Shown: positions 7,664 through 16,650, counted from the first letter of the stretch. The stretch: DNA of 34,940 bases from Alphaproteobacteria bacterium (GCA_024280495.1 JAJRPZ010000047.1:1-34940), one strand, 5' to 3'. The notes: generated by a model from the sequence alone, not told the origin. Numbers and translations: made by a program.

Positions 7664-8863
7664 ATGTCAACATCAAAAAAAACATCATCCTCCCAAAAGC
7701 CATTCAAACGTACAGCTTATTTTATTAGCGGTCTTCATCCCTTTGGTTTTGAGCATTTTTGGCCTATTTTGAAAAAAGGAGCTCAACAACATGCGCGACT
7801 TTATCCCCGTAAAATTGATATCAATCAAACTGGTGACTGGGACGGTAATCCAGAAGTAATCCTAAGGGCCAAAGAAAAAGGGGCCAGAGACACCATCACT
7901 ACCTATCGCTATATGAAGTGGAATGACCTTGTTATTGAACGCATGAAAGAACCTTATATAATTGCCTTTTTTGGCATGTTATTCATCTTTATAAAAGGCA
8001 TCTTCAATGGTGAAGTACGCAAATTGTATAAGCTTTCCAGGGGATTCGGTAATGGCATGGTTTATGTCAACATTCCCATTTTTATTATTTTGGGAGTTAC
8101 TTTTTTTTCTGCTATCTATTTTTATTCCTCCTTAGGACTCTTGAGTGTACTAATGGTTGGTCTTGGCCTCATTGGCGCCATCACATTGACAAAGAGTTTT
8201 GAAAAATTTTTCCATATTAAGCACTATTATCACCTTTTTAAAATACGTTTCGACTGGAATGCAGGTAAAGAAAAATCTCTTGAAAAACGTATTGATAAAT
8301 TTTCTAACCAATTAGCACAAGCGCTTTTAACTGATGATACCGATGAACTTCTTATTATAGGTCATAGTTATGGAACATTGTTGGCCGTTGATGCTCTAGC
8401 AAAAGCCCTTGATAAAATAAAGGGTAAAAAAATTAAACCAAAAAAAGTTGGTTTAATCACAGTAGGCGCCATTCATCACTCTATTGCTATCTGTAAATCA
8501 GCCCATTCTTACCGAAAATCTCTAGGGACCGTTGGGGGGGATGAACGTATTTATTGGCTTGAACCTTTTTCCCCTCAAGATGGTGGAAATTTTCCGAAAT
8601 GTAACCCCGTCACAGATTTCACTGATGTTAGTCCTGCCTATGGTCCTCATCAAAAATCTATTAAATATAAAGAACTCGTTACTCCAAAGACTTATAAAAA
8701 GAATAAGCATAATTTTTGGCGCATGCATTTTCAATACCTTTATGAAGGTGAAATTCCAGGAGATTATAGTTTTTTCCGTATGCTCTGTAGTGATCACCCT
8801 CTGGAAAAAAACTATGGTTATAGAGAAAAACTCCAGAAAAAAACGTCCAAGGAAAAAAAATGA
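7664..8863 (+). CDS. Membrane-anchored alpha/beta hydrolase, lipase-like
   Basis: The 399-residue protein has the nucleophile elbow LLIIGHSYGTLLAVDAL, with Ser235 in GHSYG, following a beta-strand as in lipases and esterases. An early strand with an oxyanion-type loop (YFISGLHPFGFEHF, residues 19-32) also fits. The partner Asp and His cannot be fixed by eye; candidates are in PVTDFTD and the HFQYLYEG region. Between strand 1 and the elbow there are two to three hydrophobic segments (about 96-115, 134-155 and 157-175), so the enzyme is probably inserted in the inner membrane, which is unusual for the fold. The C-terminus is Lys-rich. GAGG lies before the ATG. The stop overlaps the P450 start by four bases (ATGA), giving translational coupling and implying a joint pathway, perhaps on a lipid or hydrophobic ester. 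The substrate is unknown. Confidence 0.72.
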   Translation: MSTSKKTSSSQKPFKRTAYFISGLHPFGFEHFWPILKKGAQQHARLYPRKIDINQTGDWDGNPEVILRAKEKGARDTITTYRYMKWNDLVIERMKEPYIIAFFGMLFIFIKGIFNGEVRKLYKLSRGFGNGMVYVNIPIFIILGVTFFSAIYFYSSLGLLSVLMVGLGLIGAITLTKSFEKFFHIKHYYHLFKIRFDWNAGKEKSLEKRIDKFSNQLAQALLTDDTDELLIIGHSYGTLLAVDALAKALDKIKGKKIKPKKVGLITVGAIHHSIAICKSAHSYRKSLGTVGGDERIYWLEPFSPQDGGNFPKCNPVTDFTDVSPAYGPHQKSIKYKELVTPKTYKKNKHNFWRMHFQYLYEGEIPGDYSFFRMLCSDHPLEKNYGYREKLQKKTSKEKK

Positions 8864-10305
8864 CTAAGAGCCCCGTTTATCCAGATAAAGCCCCCGAACG
8901 TCTTATTGACGTTCTTGCCAACCGCCCCGCCCCTTTTTGTCCCCCAAAGCCCAATCATCGCAGTCATAATATGTCAAATTTTAAAAAGTTTTTCTTTTTT
9001 AAAGGCGATCTCCTCGAGAGCTACACGGAAAATGCCTATAGCTATCTCATGGGTAAAAACAATATGGGTCTTTCGGAAGTTTATGCCATCAACTGTCTGG
9101 ATACGGCTCATAAAGTTCTCATTAATAAAGCAAAAACCTTTCCCAAAAGTACTGTAATGTCACGGGCTTTTGAACCTCTCATTGGAAACTCTGTTTTTTC
9201 CGTTAATGGTTCTGTGTGGAAAGCACAACGAAAACGTCTCTCACCTGCATTTTCCCACATCCAAGTCAAACAGGCCTTTCTCAGTATGCGTGACGCCGTA
9301 GATCGCATGCTAAAAAACCTTGAAAAAGCTTCTAAATCTGGTGAAATCATTAATTTTGACGTTTTAATGTCCCAGGTCACTTCCGATGTTATTTTTCGTG
9401 TGATGTTTGGCGGTAAGCTTGATGGTAAACGTGGTAAAGCTATTTATGATAGTTTTCAAATTTATCAGCGAGAACAAAAGTATTTCTCCCTTCGCACCAT
9501 TATTAATTGGCCAAAATGGCTTCCAATTCTTGGAAAACGCCACAATAAAAAAGCCCTTCAAGCAGCAAAAAATATCCGTGATATCCTCTTTGATATTGTG
9601 AACGCGCGCCTTGAAATTCCCGCTGATAAGCGTCCCAGCGATATGCTCACAAGCATCTTAGACAAATATAAAGAAGACTTTGGTGACCGCATTCCAGCAA
9701 TAGAAGTGGTTGATCAGATTGCTTTTTTCTTTTTGGCAGGTCATGAAACAACGGCTGCGGCCACAACGTGGGCTTCTTATCTATTAACTGCAAGTCCCTA
9801 CGACAAAGATAAAATGCTTAAAGAAGTTAAAGACGTGGTCGGTGATCGTCCCCTTGAGTTTTCTGATATTCGAAAACTCAAAAATGTGACGGCAGTTTTT
9901 AAAGAAGCCATGCGTCTTTACGCGCCTGTTCCTTACTTTCCACGGCAAGCAACGGAAAAGACAGAACTTCGTAGTCATACTCTAAAACAAGGATCACAGT
10001 GCACGGTGAACGCCTATTTCATACACCGCCATACAAAATGGTGGGATCACCCTGATGCTTTTATACCAGAACGTTTTATGAAAGATGATCGACGCCCAGA
10101 TCACCCTATGGCCTACATTCCTTTCTCAGCTGGTCCCCGTGTTTGTCCAGGGGCGAGTTTTGCTACCGTTGAGTCCGTCTTACTTTTATCATCTATGTTT
10201 CGACAATATGACTTTAAACTTGTGGAAGGAATGGATATAGCGACTTTTTCTGAAATGACACTGCGTCCAAAAAATGGCATTCATGTGACGATTACGAAAA
10301 AATGA
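8860..10305 (+). CDS. Cytochrome P450
   Basis: The 481-residue heme monooxygenase contains every diagnostic element: the C-helix WKAQRK (residues 120-125), I-helix oxygen-activation motif AGHETT (293-298), the K-helix E349-x-x-R352, FIPERF (401-406), and the heme-binding loop FSAGPRVCPG with Cys429 as the axial thiolate. The sequence style (long, PERF, AGHETT) is closest to class II/CYP4- or CYP102-like fatty-acid or terpenoid hydroxylases, but the substrate cannot be told. There is no fused reductase, so it needs a separate ferredoxin or flavoprotein partner. No N-terminal membrane anchor is seen. AAGGA lies inside the end of the hydrolase gene, and the ATGA overlap couples the two. Its last 14 bases overlap the end of tmk on the other strand. 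Confidence 0.95.
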   Translation: MTKSPVYPDKAPERLIDVLANRPAPFCPPKPNHRSHNMSNFKKFFFFKGDLLESYTENAYSYLMGKNNMGLSEVYAINCLDTAHKVLINKAKTFPKSTVMSRAFEPLIGNSVFSVNGSVWKAQRKRLSPAFSHIQVKQAFLSMRDAVDRMLKNLEKASKSGEIINFDVLMSQVTSDVIFRVMFGGKLDGKRGKAIYDSFQIYQREQKYFSLRTIINWPKWLPILGKRHNKKALQAAKNIRDILFDIVNARLEIPADKRPSDMLTSILDKYKEDFGDRIPAIEVVDQIAFFFLAGHETTAAATTWASYLLTASPYDKDKMLKEVKDVVGDRPLEFSDIRKLKNVTAVFKEAMRLYAPVPYFPRQATEKTELRSHTLKQGSQCTVNAYFIHRHTKWWDHPDAFIPERFMKDDRRPDHPMAYIPFSAGPRVCPGASFATVESVLLLSSMFRQYDFKLVEGMDIATFSEMTLRPKNGIHVTITKK

Positions 10306-10996
10306 CCTCTATATTTTTTTGAACCTGAGAAAATACAGCATCTAGGTCAAGGGAGGCATCAATTAAACGACACCGATCTTTATTATTCTGATAGTGTTCA
10401 AGAAAGCCATCTCGAACTTTTTGGTGGAAAATAACGGATTTGGATTCAAAATGATCGGAGGCGCTATTGTTATTTGTTGACTCTGCCGTAACCTTCTTTG
10501 CACGGGTTAATCCAACCCTAACATCAATGTCAAAAATGAGCGTCATGTCTGGCGCAACTTTATTTATAGATCCATCTTCTCTTTTTACTGAAATCACACG
10601 ATCATAAGTTGCCGCCATATATCCTAGATCAACCTGATTAATAGGTTCTGGTGAAAGTCCTTGATACACAACAGAAGAATCATAAAATCGATCTGACAAA
10701 ACCCATTTCCCAGTAAAAAGAGCGGGTTCAATAATACTTTTCACATGATGACGGCGTGCCGCACTAAAAAGTAAATATTCCGTCAAGGGGTCAATTTCAT
10801 CTTTATCGCTTGATAAAATAAGATCACGTATTTTTTCAGCAAAATCAGATCCCCCTGGTTCTCGGGTCACGATATGATCTATGCCTTTTTCCGTGAGGTA
10901 TGCTGATAACCTCTTGAGTTGGCTAGATTTACCACCTCCCTCACCGCCTTCAAAGGTAATGAATTTTCCACGTGATTTAGCATCAAGATTTGGCAT
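10292..10996 (-). CDS. tmk: Thymidylate kinase
   Basis: Tmk phosphorylates dTMP to dTDP with ATP in the cytosol. The 234-residue protein has the P-loop GGEGGGKSS (residues 17-25), the dTMP-binding TREPGGS (44-50) and the DRFYDSS segment (~107-113). It is longer than usual (about 205-215) because of an Asn/Ser-rich insertion in the lid (TAESTNNNSASDHFESK), and the usual D-R-F-E of that region reads DHFE, so one lid arginine is replaced. The start overlaps the end of dacA by 14 bases, consistent with coupled translation in the rlpA-dacA-tmk operon. The 3' end overlaps the P450 gene convergently. Confidence 0.93.
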   Translation of the reverse strand: MPNLDAKSRGKFITFEGGEGGGKSSQLKRLSAYLTEKGIDHIVTREPGGSDFAEKIRDLILSSDKDEIDPLTEYLLFSAARRHHVKSIIEPALFTGKWVLSDRFYDSSVVYQGLSPEPINQVDLGYMAATYDRVISVKREDGSINKVAPDMTLIFDIDVRVGLTRAKKVTAESTNNNSASDHFESKSVIFHQKVRDGFLEHYQNNKDRCRLIDASLDLDAVFSQVQKNIEVIFS

Positions 10997-12164
10997 TGTT
11001 AAGACTTTTTTTTACGCTTTCGGCTTTTGATCCAACTGAGTCGCCACCAAAAATAAGAAAATTCATAGTTGACCCAATACGGGAAAAAAAGCCCAGTTTT
11101 TTTGAAGATTCACCAGCAATGAGAGGGTATTCTTTTGATTTTTTCCCTGGCATATTAATGACGATCTTAGCAACGGCATCCCCCGCATGAATGGGAGCCT
11201 GCAAGGGTGTTTTATAAACGATTTCTGCGCGAATATCCTTGATCAATCCTCGAGGCACTGTGATGGCAATATCCGATGGCGACACCAAAGGGATTTGATT
11301 TTTCGATCCCATCCATACGTCCGCCATCTCTATGCTTTCCCCAGCAGAATACAAAATTGTACTGGCAAAGGCTCGGTAACCATAGGTGATTAAACGTTTT
11401 GACTCTCGGGCCCGCATACCAGTAGTTTTATTTCCATTGGTCACAACCAAAAGACGACGGCCTTTTTGAAGGGTTGAGGCCACAAGGCCATAACCACCAG
11501 CATTGGTATGCCCTGTTTTGAGGCCGTCACACCCAATACCCATATGAATTAAAGGGTTACGATTACTTTGACGAATTTTGTTATAGGTAAATTCTTTATC
11601 ACTATAGAGATTGTAAAGCTTTGGAAAATCCATCATAGTTCTGGTGGCGATCACGGCAATATCACGTAACGTCATTTTATGTTCTAGGTTAGGCCATCCC
11701 GTTGCATTTACCAAAGTTGAATGTCGCACACCAATTTTTTTTGCCACTCGATTCATCAATTCAACGAAATCTTCTTCTGTCCCTGAAACCCCCTCTGCCA
11801 ACGCAACTGCGGCATCATTACCAGATTGTGTAATAACCCCTCGAAGTAAATTTTCAACGGTGACCAATGACCCCACATTCACAAACATACGGGATCCCTT
11901 CATGCGCCAAGCTTTTTTTGAAATTTTAAACTTATCTTTTAGGGAGAGTCGACCATTTTTAATTTCATTAAAAACAACATCAACAGTCATGATTTTGCTC
12001 ATGGAAGATGGGGGAACTAGAACATCAGAATTTTTATCATATAAAATTGTTCCTGTTGTAAGATCCACAAGCAATGCCTGTTTAGATTTAGTGGAAAAGG
12101 AAGCCTCTAAACAGGATATCATCAAGAGGCTCGTCACGCATAATTTTGATAGTGTTTTTATCAT
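10983..12164 (-). CDS. dacA: D-alanyl-D-alanine carboxypeptidase (PBP5/6 type)
   Basis: This low-molecular-weight penicillin-binding protein trims the terminal D-Ala from peptidoglycan pentapeptides in the periplasm. The 393-residue sequence has a signal peptide (~1-21, SCLEA then SFS), the active-site S54-M-S-K57, S114-G-N116, and K216-T-G218 (GLKTGHTNAGG), followed by the PBP5-type beta-rich C-terminal domain from about residue 280. The C-terminus lacks an obvious amphipathic membrane anchor. It lies 28 bases after rlpA and overlaps tmk by 14 bases. The gene order rlpA-dacA-tmk is well known in alphaproteobacteria. Confidence 0.93.
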   Translation of the reverse strand: MIKTLSKLCVTSLLMISCLEASFSTKSKQALLVDLTTGTILYDKNSDVLVPPSSMSKIMTVDVVFNEIKNGRLSLKDKFKISKKAWRMKGSRMFVNVGSLVTVENLLRGVITQSGNDAAVALAEGVSGTEEDFVELMNRVAKKIGVRHSTLVNATGWPNLEHKMTLRDIAVIATRTMMDFPKLYNLYSDKEFTYNKIRQSNRNPLIHMGIGCDGLKTGHTNAGGYGLVASTLQKGRRLLVVTNGNKTTGMRARESKRLITYGYRAFASTILYSAGESIEMADVWMGSKNQIPLVSPSDIAITVPRGLIKDIRAEIVYKTPLQAPIHAGDAVAKIVINMPGKKSKEYPLIAGESSKKLGFFSRIGSTMNFLIFGGDSVGSKAESVKKSLNNAKS

Positions 12165-12192
12165 TTTAATTCTTTCATATTCTTATATTACA

Positions 12193-13236
12193 TTACTCTT
12201 GAATAATAACAAAAGCATCTTTTACATTACGAACACTTAAGTCATTGAGCATTTTTTTTGTTGCAGTTTTGCTTTTCATTGGGCCCATGAGAACCCTATG
12301 ATAACGGCCTTTTGAGGTATCGAAGATTTGTGAAAGACAGGGAGTGCCCATGCGTGACTGAACCTTATAGGCAAAATTATTGGCATTTATCCGAGATGAA
12401 TAAGTGCCTATTTGAATGTAAGTTCCTCGGCGTAAAGAACCGTATGACTTGCCATAGGGTTTGATTTGAAGATGAATGTCCCGTTGCATTTTGCTTTGAG
12501 GCTTCCTTTTTTCACGAATTTTCCTACGATTTTTCTCTCGAGTGCGCTTTATTTTTACAGCACTTAATTTTAAGGTCTGTGATAAAGATAAGGCATTATG
12601 ACGTCCGTTGGATGAACCCTTAGTATGTTGCCCATGGACCGTATAAGGATTACATTTTTTAGGATTATAATGACGTCCAAGATGAATGCTCTCACTCACC
12701 AAACAATCTACGCGCACCTTTGTAATACCATCATGATGAAATCCCAAAATTTTGGCAGCTTTTTCTGAAACATCAATAATACGTCCCTTAATAAAAGGGC
12801 CGCGATCATTGATGCGTAATTTAAGGCTACGGCCATTTTTAAGGTTAGTCACTCGAACAACTGAAGGTAATGGCAATGTCTTATGGGCAGCAGTTAAGCC
12901 GTTTTTATCAAATCGTTCACCCGTTGACGTTTTGCGTCCATGGAAAACGTCTCTTCCACCATAATAGGATGAAATTCCCGTCTCTGAATACTCATAACGA
13001 GCACGAGGTCGATAGTGTTTTCCTTTTATTTTATAGGACTTATTATAAGCGCGTTTGGCTTGTTTTTTAATAACGGGCGTATTACTTGAATAGTAACGGT
13101 TTCCGCCACCACAACCAGATAAAGCAATAATAGATACAAATAAAGATGATAACAAGACAAGGGATAAGGAAGGCAAAATAGCCCTTTTAAAATAGTTTTG
13201 AAAATAAAGTAGGACCGTTGATGGCGTCAATGTCAA
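12193..13236 (-). CDS. rlpA: RlpA-family septal lytic transglycosylase lipoprotein with SPOR domain
   Basis: The 347-residue protein has a lipoprotein signal with lipobox ALSGC (lipidated Cys42), a double-psi beta-barrel at about residues 84-166 (GISSYYGGRDVFHGRKTSTG, then RINDRGPF and IIDVSEKAA, the RlpA signature with the catalytic Asp), and a SPOR domain at the C-terminus (~268-347, GTYIQIGTYSSRINA through VLMGPMKSK), which binds denuded glycan at the division site. A Lys/Arg-rich linker lies between. No ATG is available in frame before the signal; the start is a TTG preceded by TTTAGAG. It heads the rlpA-dacA-tmk unit, with a good promoter at 13261-13289. Confidence 0.9.
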   Translation of the reverse strand: MTLTPSTVLLYFQNYFKRAILPSLSLVLLSSLFVSIIALSGCGGGNRYYSSNTPVIKKQAKRAYNKSYKIKGKHYRPRARYEYSETGISSYYGGRDVFHGRKTSTGERFDKNGLTAAHKTLPLPSVVRVTNLKNGRSLKLRINDRGPFIKGRIIDVSEKAAKILGFHHDGITKVRVDCLVSESIHLGRHYNPKKCNPYTVHGQHTKGSSNGRHNALSLSQTLKLSAVKIKRTREKNRRKIREKRKPQSKMQRDIHLQIKPYGKSYGSLRRGTYIQIGTYSSRINANNFAYKVQSRMGTPCLSQIFDTSKGRYHRVLMGPMKSKTATKKMLNDLSVRNVKDAFVIIQE

Positions 13237-13260
13237 TAAACTCTAAAGTAATATCTAAAA

Positions 13261-13289
13261 ATTATAGAACATCAAGTCTCTTTTGCCCA
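13261..13289 (-). promoter_or_regulatory. Putative sigma-70 promoter of rlpA-dacA-tmk
   Basis: On the minus strand TGGGCA (13284-13289) and a perfect TATAAT (13261-13266) are separated by 17 bases. They lie 25 bases upstream of the TTG start of rlpA, leaving a short leader. Confidence 0.55.
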
Positions 13290-13415
13290 GAAAAAAGCAC
13301 CTTCAAAAACCTTTATTCTAGTCAAAAAGATTCTGTTTTAGGCAGTTACAGAAAATAGTGGTTTCAAAAAATTCCAGTCTAGGGACGAGAAATATTCGCC
13401 TATAACTTATAGGAA

Positions 13416-13456
13416 GGGAGTGATTAATGACATCTGGGATGTTTTAGGAATCACTA
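13416..13456 (+). repeat. Dispersed intergenic repeat, copy B
   Basis: This copy shares 33 of 41 bases with 7560-7600. It contains nested inverted repeats: AGTGATT (13419-13425) with AATCACT (13449-13455), and inside them ACATC/GATGT around TGG. The same frame in both copies reads GVIN-x-x-WD-x-LG, so it may instead be a piece of a former coding sequence. It ends eight bases beyond the stop of ihfB. The rest of the 228-base gap (13237-13464) holds only the rlpA promoter. Confidence 0.6.
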
Positions 13457-13464
13457 ATTATTCC

Positions 13465-13749
13465 TTAAGCCGCTTTATTTAAACGTTGGCGCAATTGCTT
13501 ACCTGCCTTGAAAAAAGGAACTGATTTAGGTTCAACTTGCACTGATTCACCAGTACGAGGATTACGACCGATGCGTCCTTTGCGTTCACGAGTTGTGAAC
13601 ACACCAAAGCCACGGAGCTCAACACGATTACCAGCCTCGAGGGCCCGTGTGATTTCTTGAAGGATTGTCGCAATGCATTTTTCAGCTTGATAAGGCGTGA
13701 GATCCAAATTCATAGATGTGATTTTTTGGATAAGTTCTGATCTTGTCAT
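13465..13749 (-). CDS. ihfB: Integration host factor beta subunit (HU/IHF family)
   Basis: The 94-residue protein is a DNA-bending nucleoid protein. MTRSELIQKI at the start and VELRGFGVFTTRERKGRIGRNPRTGE (residues 43-68) match IhfB, with the intercalating Pro in GRNPRTG at the tip of the beta-arm and the closing VPFFKAGKQLRQRLN. The N-terminal TRSELI and the RVELRGFG stretch favour IhfB over HU. AGGAAAA lies before the ATG and a good promoter is at 13808-13835. It stands alone between the rlpA and mrcA units. Confidence 0.88.
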   Translation of the reverse strand: MTRSELIQKITSMNLDLTPYQAEKCIATILQEITRALEAGNRVELRGFGVFTTRERKGRIGRNPRTGESVQVEPKSVPFFKAGKQLRQRLNKAA

Positions 13750-13807
13750 TTTTTTTCCTGTTTATTTACGCTTCCTGTAAGGCGCTTTATTCTATGCTAT
13801 TAATAAA

Positions 13808-13835
13808 ATTGTACTCCTTATAAAATGCTCGTCAA
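13808..13835 (-). promoter_or_regulatory. Putative sigma-70 promoter of ihfB
   Basis: On the minus strand TTGACG (13830-13835) and TACAAT (13808-13813) are separated by 16 bases, each matching consensus at 5/6. They would give a leader of about 50 bases before the ATG at 13749. The rest of 13836-13974 is AT-rich and shows no gene or clear terminator for mrcA. Confidence 0.6.
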
Positions 13836-13974
13836 GAGATTCTATTACAAAAAAAAATATTTTTCTGGGTACTTTGTAGGAAAGTGCTAAAAACAGGGAT
13901 CTGTCGTATCTATTGACGCTCAGAGAGTTTAATTTTATTTTTTGAATCATTACATTGTTTTAATAAATTTATTT

Positions 13975-16626
13975 TCAATACAATCCTCCCGTACCAGAAA
14001 CTGTATTGTCATTAGAAGGGCCAGAAGATATTCCGCCTCCATATGAATAAGGATTCCCATTGGAGATCGCAGGTGGTCCGTAGGGAGATTTGGGTCCAAA
14101 GGGACTTTTAGGATACCCCCCTGCCCCTTCTTCCACCTGTTCATTAGGATTATCCCATTGAGGCAGATTGTAAGATTCAGTCACTTCCGTTCCTGGCCTA
14201 AAAGCTTCATAAATGGTGTTTGACTTCCCAGGCTCTGCTTTGCCACCAGTGAAGGCATTAACCTTAACCATCTTGACGCCACGGGGGATCTTAAAAGGAA
14301 TAACAGGTTTATTTTTAAGGGCCTCTTTCATAAAGGCTTTAAATATGGGGCCAGCAACCTTTGAACCATATTGTTTAATGCCAAGGGTTCTTGGTGTATC
14401 AAAACCAATATACACCCCAAGAACCAATGTAGGAGAATACCCCATCATCCAAGCATCACGGTAATCGTTGGTGGTTCCTGATTTAACAACCAGTTGGTGG
14501 GGAAGTGATTTCATAAACTCACCAAGACCACGCTCGACGGCACCACGTAAAAGGCTCGTCATTTGATAAGCCGAAATGGGATCAGTCACCTGTTTTCTAA
14601 CATCGATCAAAATTGGTAATTTCGTTGGGTCCTTTGTATCACACCCCTTACAGATGGAATATTTTTGCTTCAAAACAGTTTCACCGTGACGATTTTGAAT
14701 ATGATCCAGGAATGTTGGTATAATATGCTTACCACCGTTGGCTATCATAGCGTAAGCAGCAGTAAGTCTCAAAAGAGTTGTTTCACTGGCTCCCAAGATA
14801 CCAGACAATTGCACAGGCATATGTTTATCAACATCAAAACGCCTTGCAACATCCACTACATTTTTCATTCCCACCTGTTCATGAATCATGCGTATGGCTG
14901 CCACATTTCGAGAAAGTTCAAAACTACGGCGTAAAGTAATGGGCCCTTTGAATTTCTCATCCCAATTTTTAGGACGCCAGATATCTTGACCATAGCCAAT
15001 ATCAATGGCAAAAGGAATATCCTCTAAAACAGTTGAAGGCGTTAACCCTTTTTCAAAGGCAGCAATATAGGCAAAGGGCTTAAATGCAGATCCAGTTTGT
15101 CGTTTTGCCTGGGTTGCCCTGTTAAATTGGCTCATTTCAAAATCATAACCGCCTTGCATGGCAAGCACACGCCCCGTTGCGGGATCCATTGCAACAATAG
15201 CACCTGATACCACTGGAATTTGTCGGAGGTAGTAACGATGCAAGCCTTTGTAACGTTGAATGAATCCTTTTGAACTCCCTTCAGTAAGGCTTTCTTTTTT
15301 TTGATCAGATTTCAAAACTGCCCAAACGGGTTCAACGAGGACAATATCCCCTGCGCGCAAAACTTGTTTTGGGTGACGAATACCGGGCCCCCTGGATTCA
15401 TCAGAAAGCCAACGTCGCGCCCATTTTAAGTCTTTCAAGGTAATATAGCCTGTACTACCATCAAGATTCCCCATGAGAACCTCTTTCTTTTGCACTTCTA
15501 ATACAATGGCTAATGTCCAATGCCCAGAACCTGCAGGACGTAGAATAGAACGTAAACGTTTAAGCCATGCCCCCCCCTTACCTTTCTCTTTCTTTTGAGA
15601 CAATTCGCTCACTGGTAGTGAATTTAATAGATTAATATGGGCAATGGGACCTCGCCAGCCATGTTTTCGATCATAGTTTTCAAGGCCATCACGCAAAGTG
15701 GTTTCCGCGATTTTTTGCAATCGAGGATCAAGGGAGGTCCGAATCACATAACCATCTTGGTAAACAGATTTTTTTCCGTAAGTCCCCATGAGTTCGCGTC
15801 TCACTTCTTCTGCAAAATAATTACCGCGAACTTTGTCTTTCTTATGGCGCTTTCGAAGAATAATTCGTTCAGCTGTGGCATCTCGAGCTTGTTTTTCTGT
15901 TATGACGCCATCTTTTAACATGCGGCCAATGACCCAGTTACGCCGACCATAGGTTGCCTTGGGATTTTTAACGGGATGATAACGACTGGGGGCTTTGGGA
16001 AGGGCTGCAAAAAAAGCAGCTTCAGCAATGGTAATTTCAGAAAGGCTTTTATTGAAATAGTTAAGAGCTGCGGCTGCAAGGCCGTAAGATCTATTGCCAA
16101 GATAAACCTCATTTAAATAGAGTTCGAGGATGTAATCCTTTGTATAGGCTCGCTCAATGCGCAATGACAAAATTGCTTCCTTGATTTTACGCTCGATGGA
16201 AACCATGTGGGAGATATCAAGAAGTAAAAAGTTTTTTGCCACTTGCTGAGTAATTGTGGAGGCCCCAATGGGGCGTCTTGAGGCTCCAATATTTTTTATG
16301 TTGGTCAACGTTGCCGCAAAAATACTGGGAATATCTACCCCGAAATGGCTATAGAAATTTTTGTCTTCTGCCGATAAAAAAGCCTGTCGAACATGAAGAG
16401 GAATAGTGGATAAAGGCACGTAAATTCTTTTCTCATGGGCGTATTCCGCAAACACATGACCATCATTGGAATAAAGTCTTGAAACAACGGGGGGTTCATA
16501 GTTTTTCAGGGTTTTGTAATCTGGAAGCCCCGCCCCATAAAAATAGAAAATAATAGCCGTCAAAAAAGCTGCGAAGAGAATACCAGCAAGGGTTAAACTA
16601 ATGATCCAAGATATAAATCGTGCCAC
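13975..16626 (-). CDS. mrcA: Penicillin-binding protein 1A, bifunctional glycosyltransferase/transpeptidase
   Basis: This 883-residue class A PBP polymerises and cross-links peptidoglycan from the inner membrane. One N-terminal membrane span is at about 5-30. The GT51 domain follows with catalytic Glu87 in SAEDKNFYSHFG, GASTITQQVAKN (121-132) and RKIKEAILSLRIE (146-158). An OB-like insertion typical of PBP1A lies at about 320-465. The transpeptidase domain has S513-A-F-K516, S572-R-N574 and K715-S-G-T718. The last 70 or so residues are rich in Gly, Pro, Ser and Asn. The start is GTG with AGGA seven bases upstream. It follows amiC by 24 bases, the conserved alphaproteobacterial amiC-PBP1A pair. 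Confidence 0.95.
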   Translation of the reverse strand: MARFISWIISLTLAGILFAAFLTAIIFYFYGAGLPDYKTLKNYEPPVVSRLYSNDGHVFAEYAHEKRIYVPLSTIPLHVRQAFLSAEDKNFYSHFGVDIPSIFAATLTNIKNIGASRRPIGASTITQQVAKNFLLLDISHMVSIERKIKEAILSLRIERAYTKDYILELYLNEVYLGNRSYGLAAAALNYFNKSLSEITIAEAAFFAALPKAPSRYHPVKNPKATYGRRNWVIGRMLKDGVITEKQARDATAERIILRKRHKKDKVRGNYFAEEVRRELMGTYGKKSVYQDGYVIRTSLDPRLQKIAETTLRDGLENYDRKHGWRGPIAHINLLNSLPVSELSQKKEKGKGGAWLKRLRSILRPAGSGHWTLAIVLEVQKKEVLMGNLDGSTGYITLKDLKWARRWLSDESRGPGIRHPKQVLRAGDIVLVEPVWAVLKSDQKKESLTEGSSKGFIQRYKGLHRYYLRQIPVVSGAIVAMDPATGRVLAMQGGYDFEMSQFNRATQAKRQTGSAFKPFAYIAAFEKGLTPSTVLEDIPFAIDIGYGQDIWRPKNWDEKFKGPITLRRSFELSRNVAAIRMIHEQVGMKNVVDVARRFDVDKHMPVQLSGILGASETTLLRLTAAYAMIANGGKHIIPTFLDHIQNRHGETVLKQKYSICKGCDTKDPTKLPILIDVRKQVTDPISAYQMTSLLRGAVERGLGEFMKSLPHQLVVKSGTTNDYRDAWMMGYSPTLVLGVYIGFDTPRTLGIKQYGSKVAGPIFKAFMKEALKNKPVIPFKIPRGVKMVKVNAFTGGKAEPGKSNTIYEAFRPGTEVTESYNLPQWDNPNEQVEEGAGGYPKSPFGPKSPYGPPAISNGNPYSYGGGISSGPSNDNTVSGTGGLY

Positions 16627-16650
16627 GGTAAGGTTCCTAAATGCATTGCA

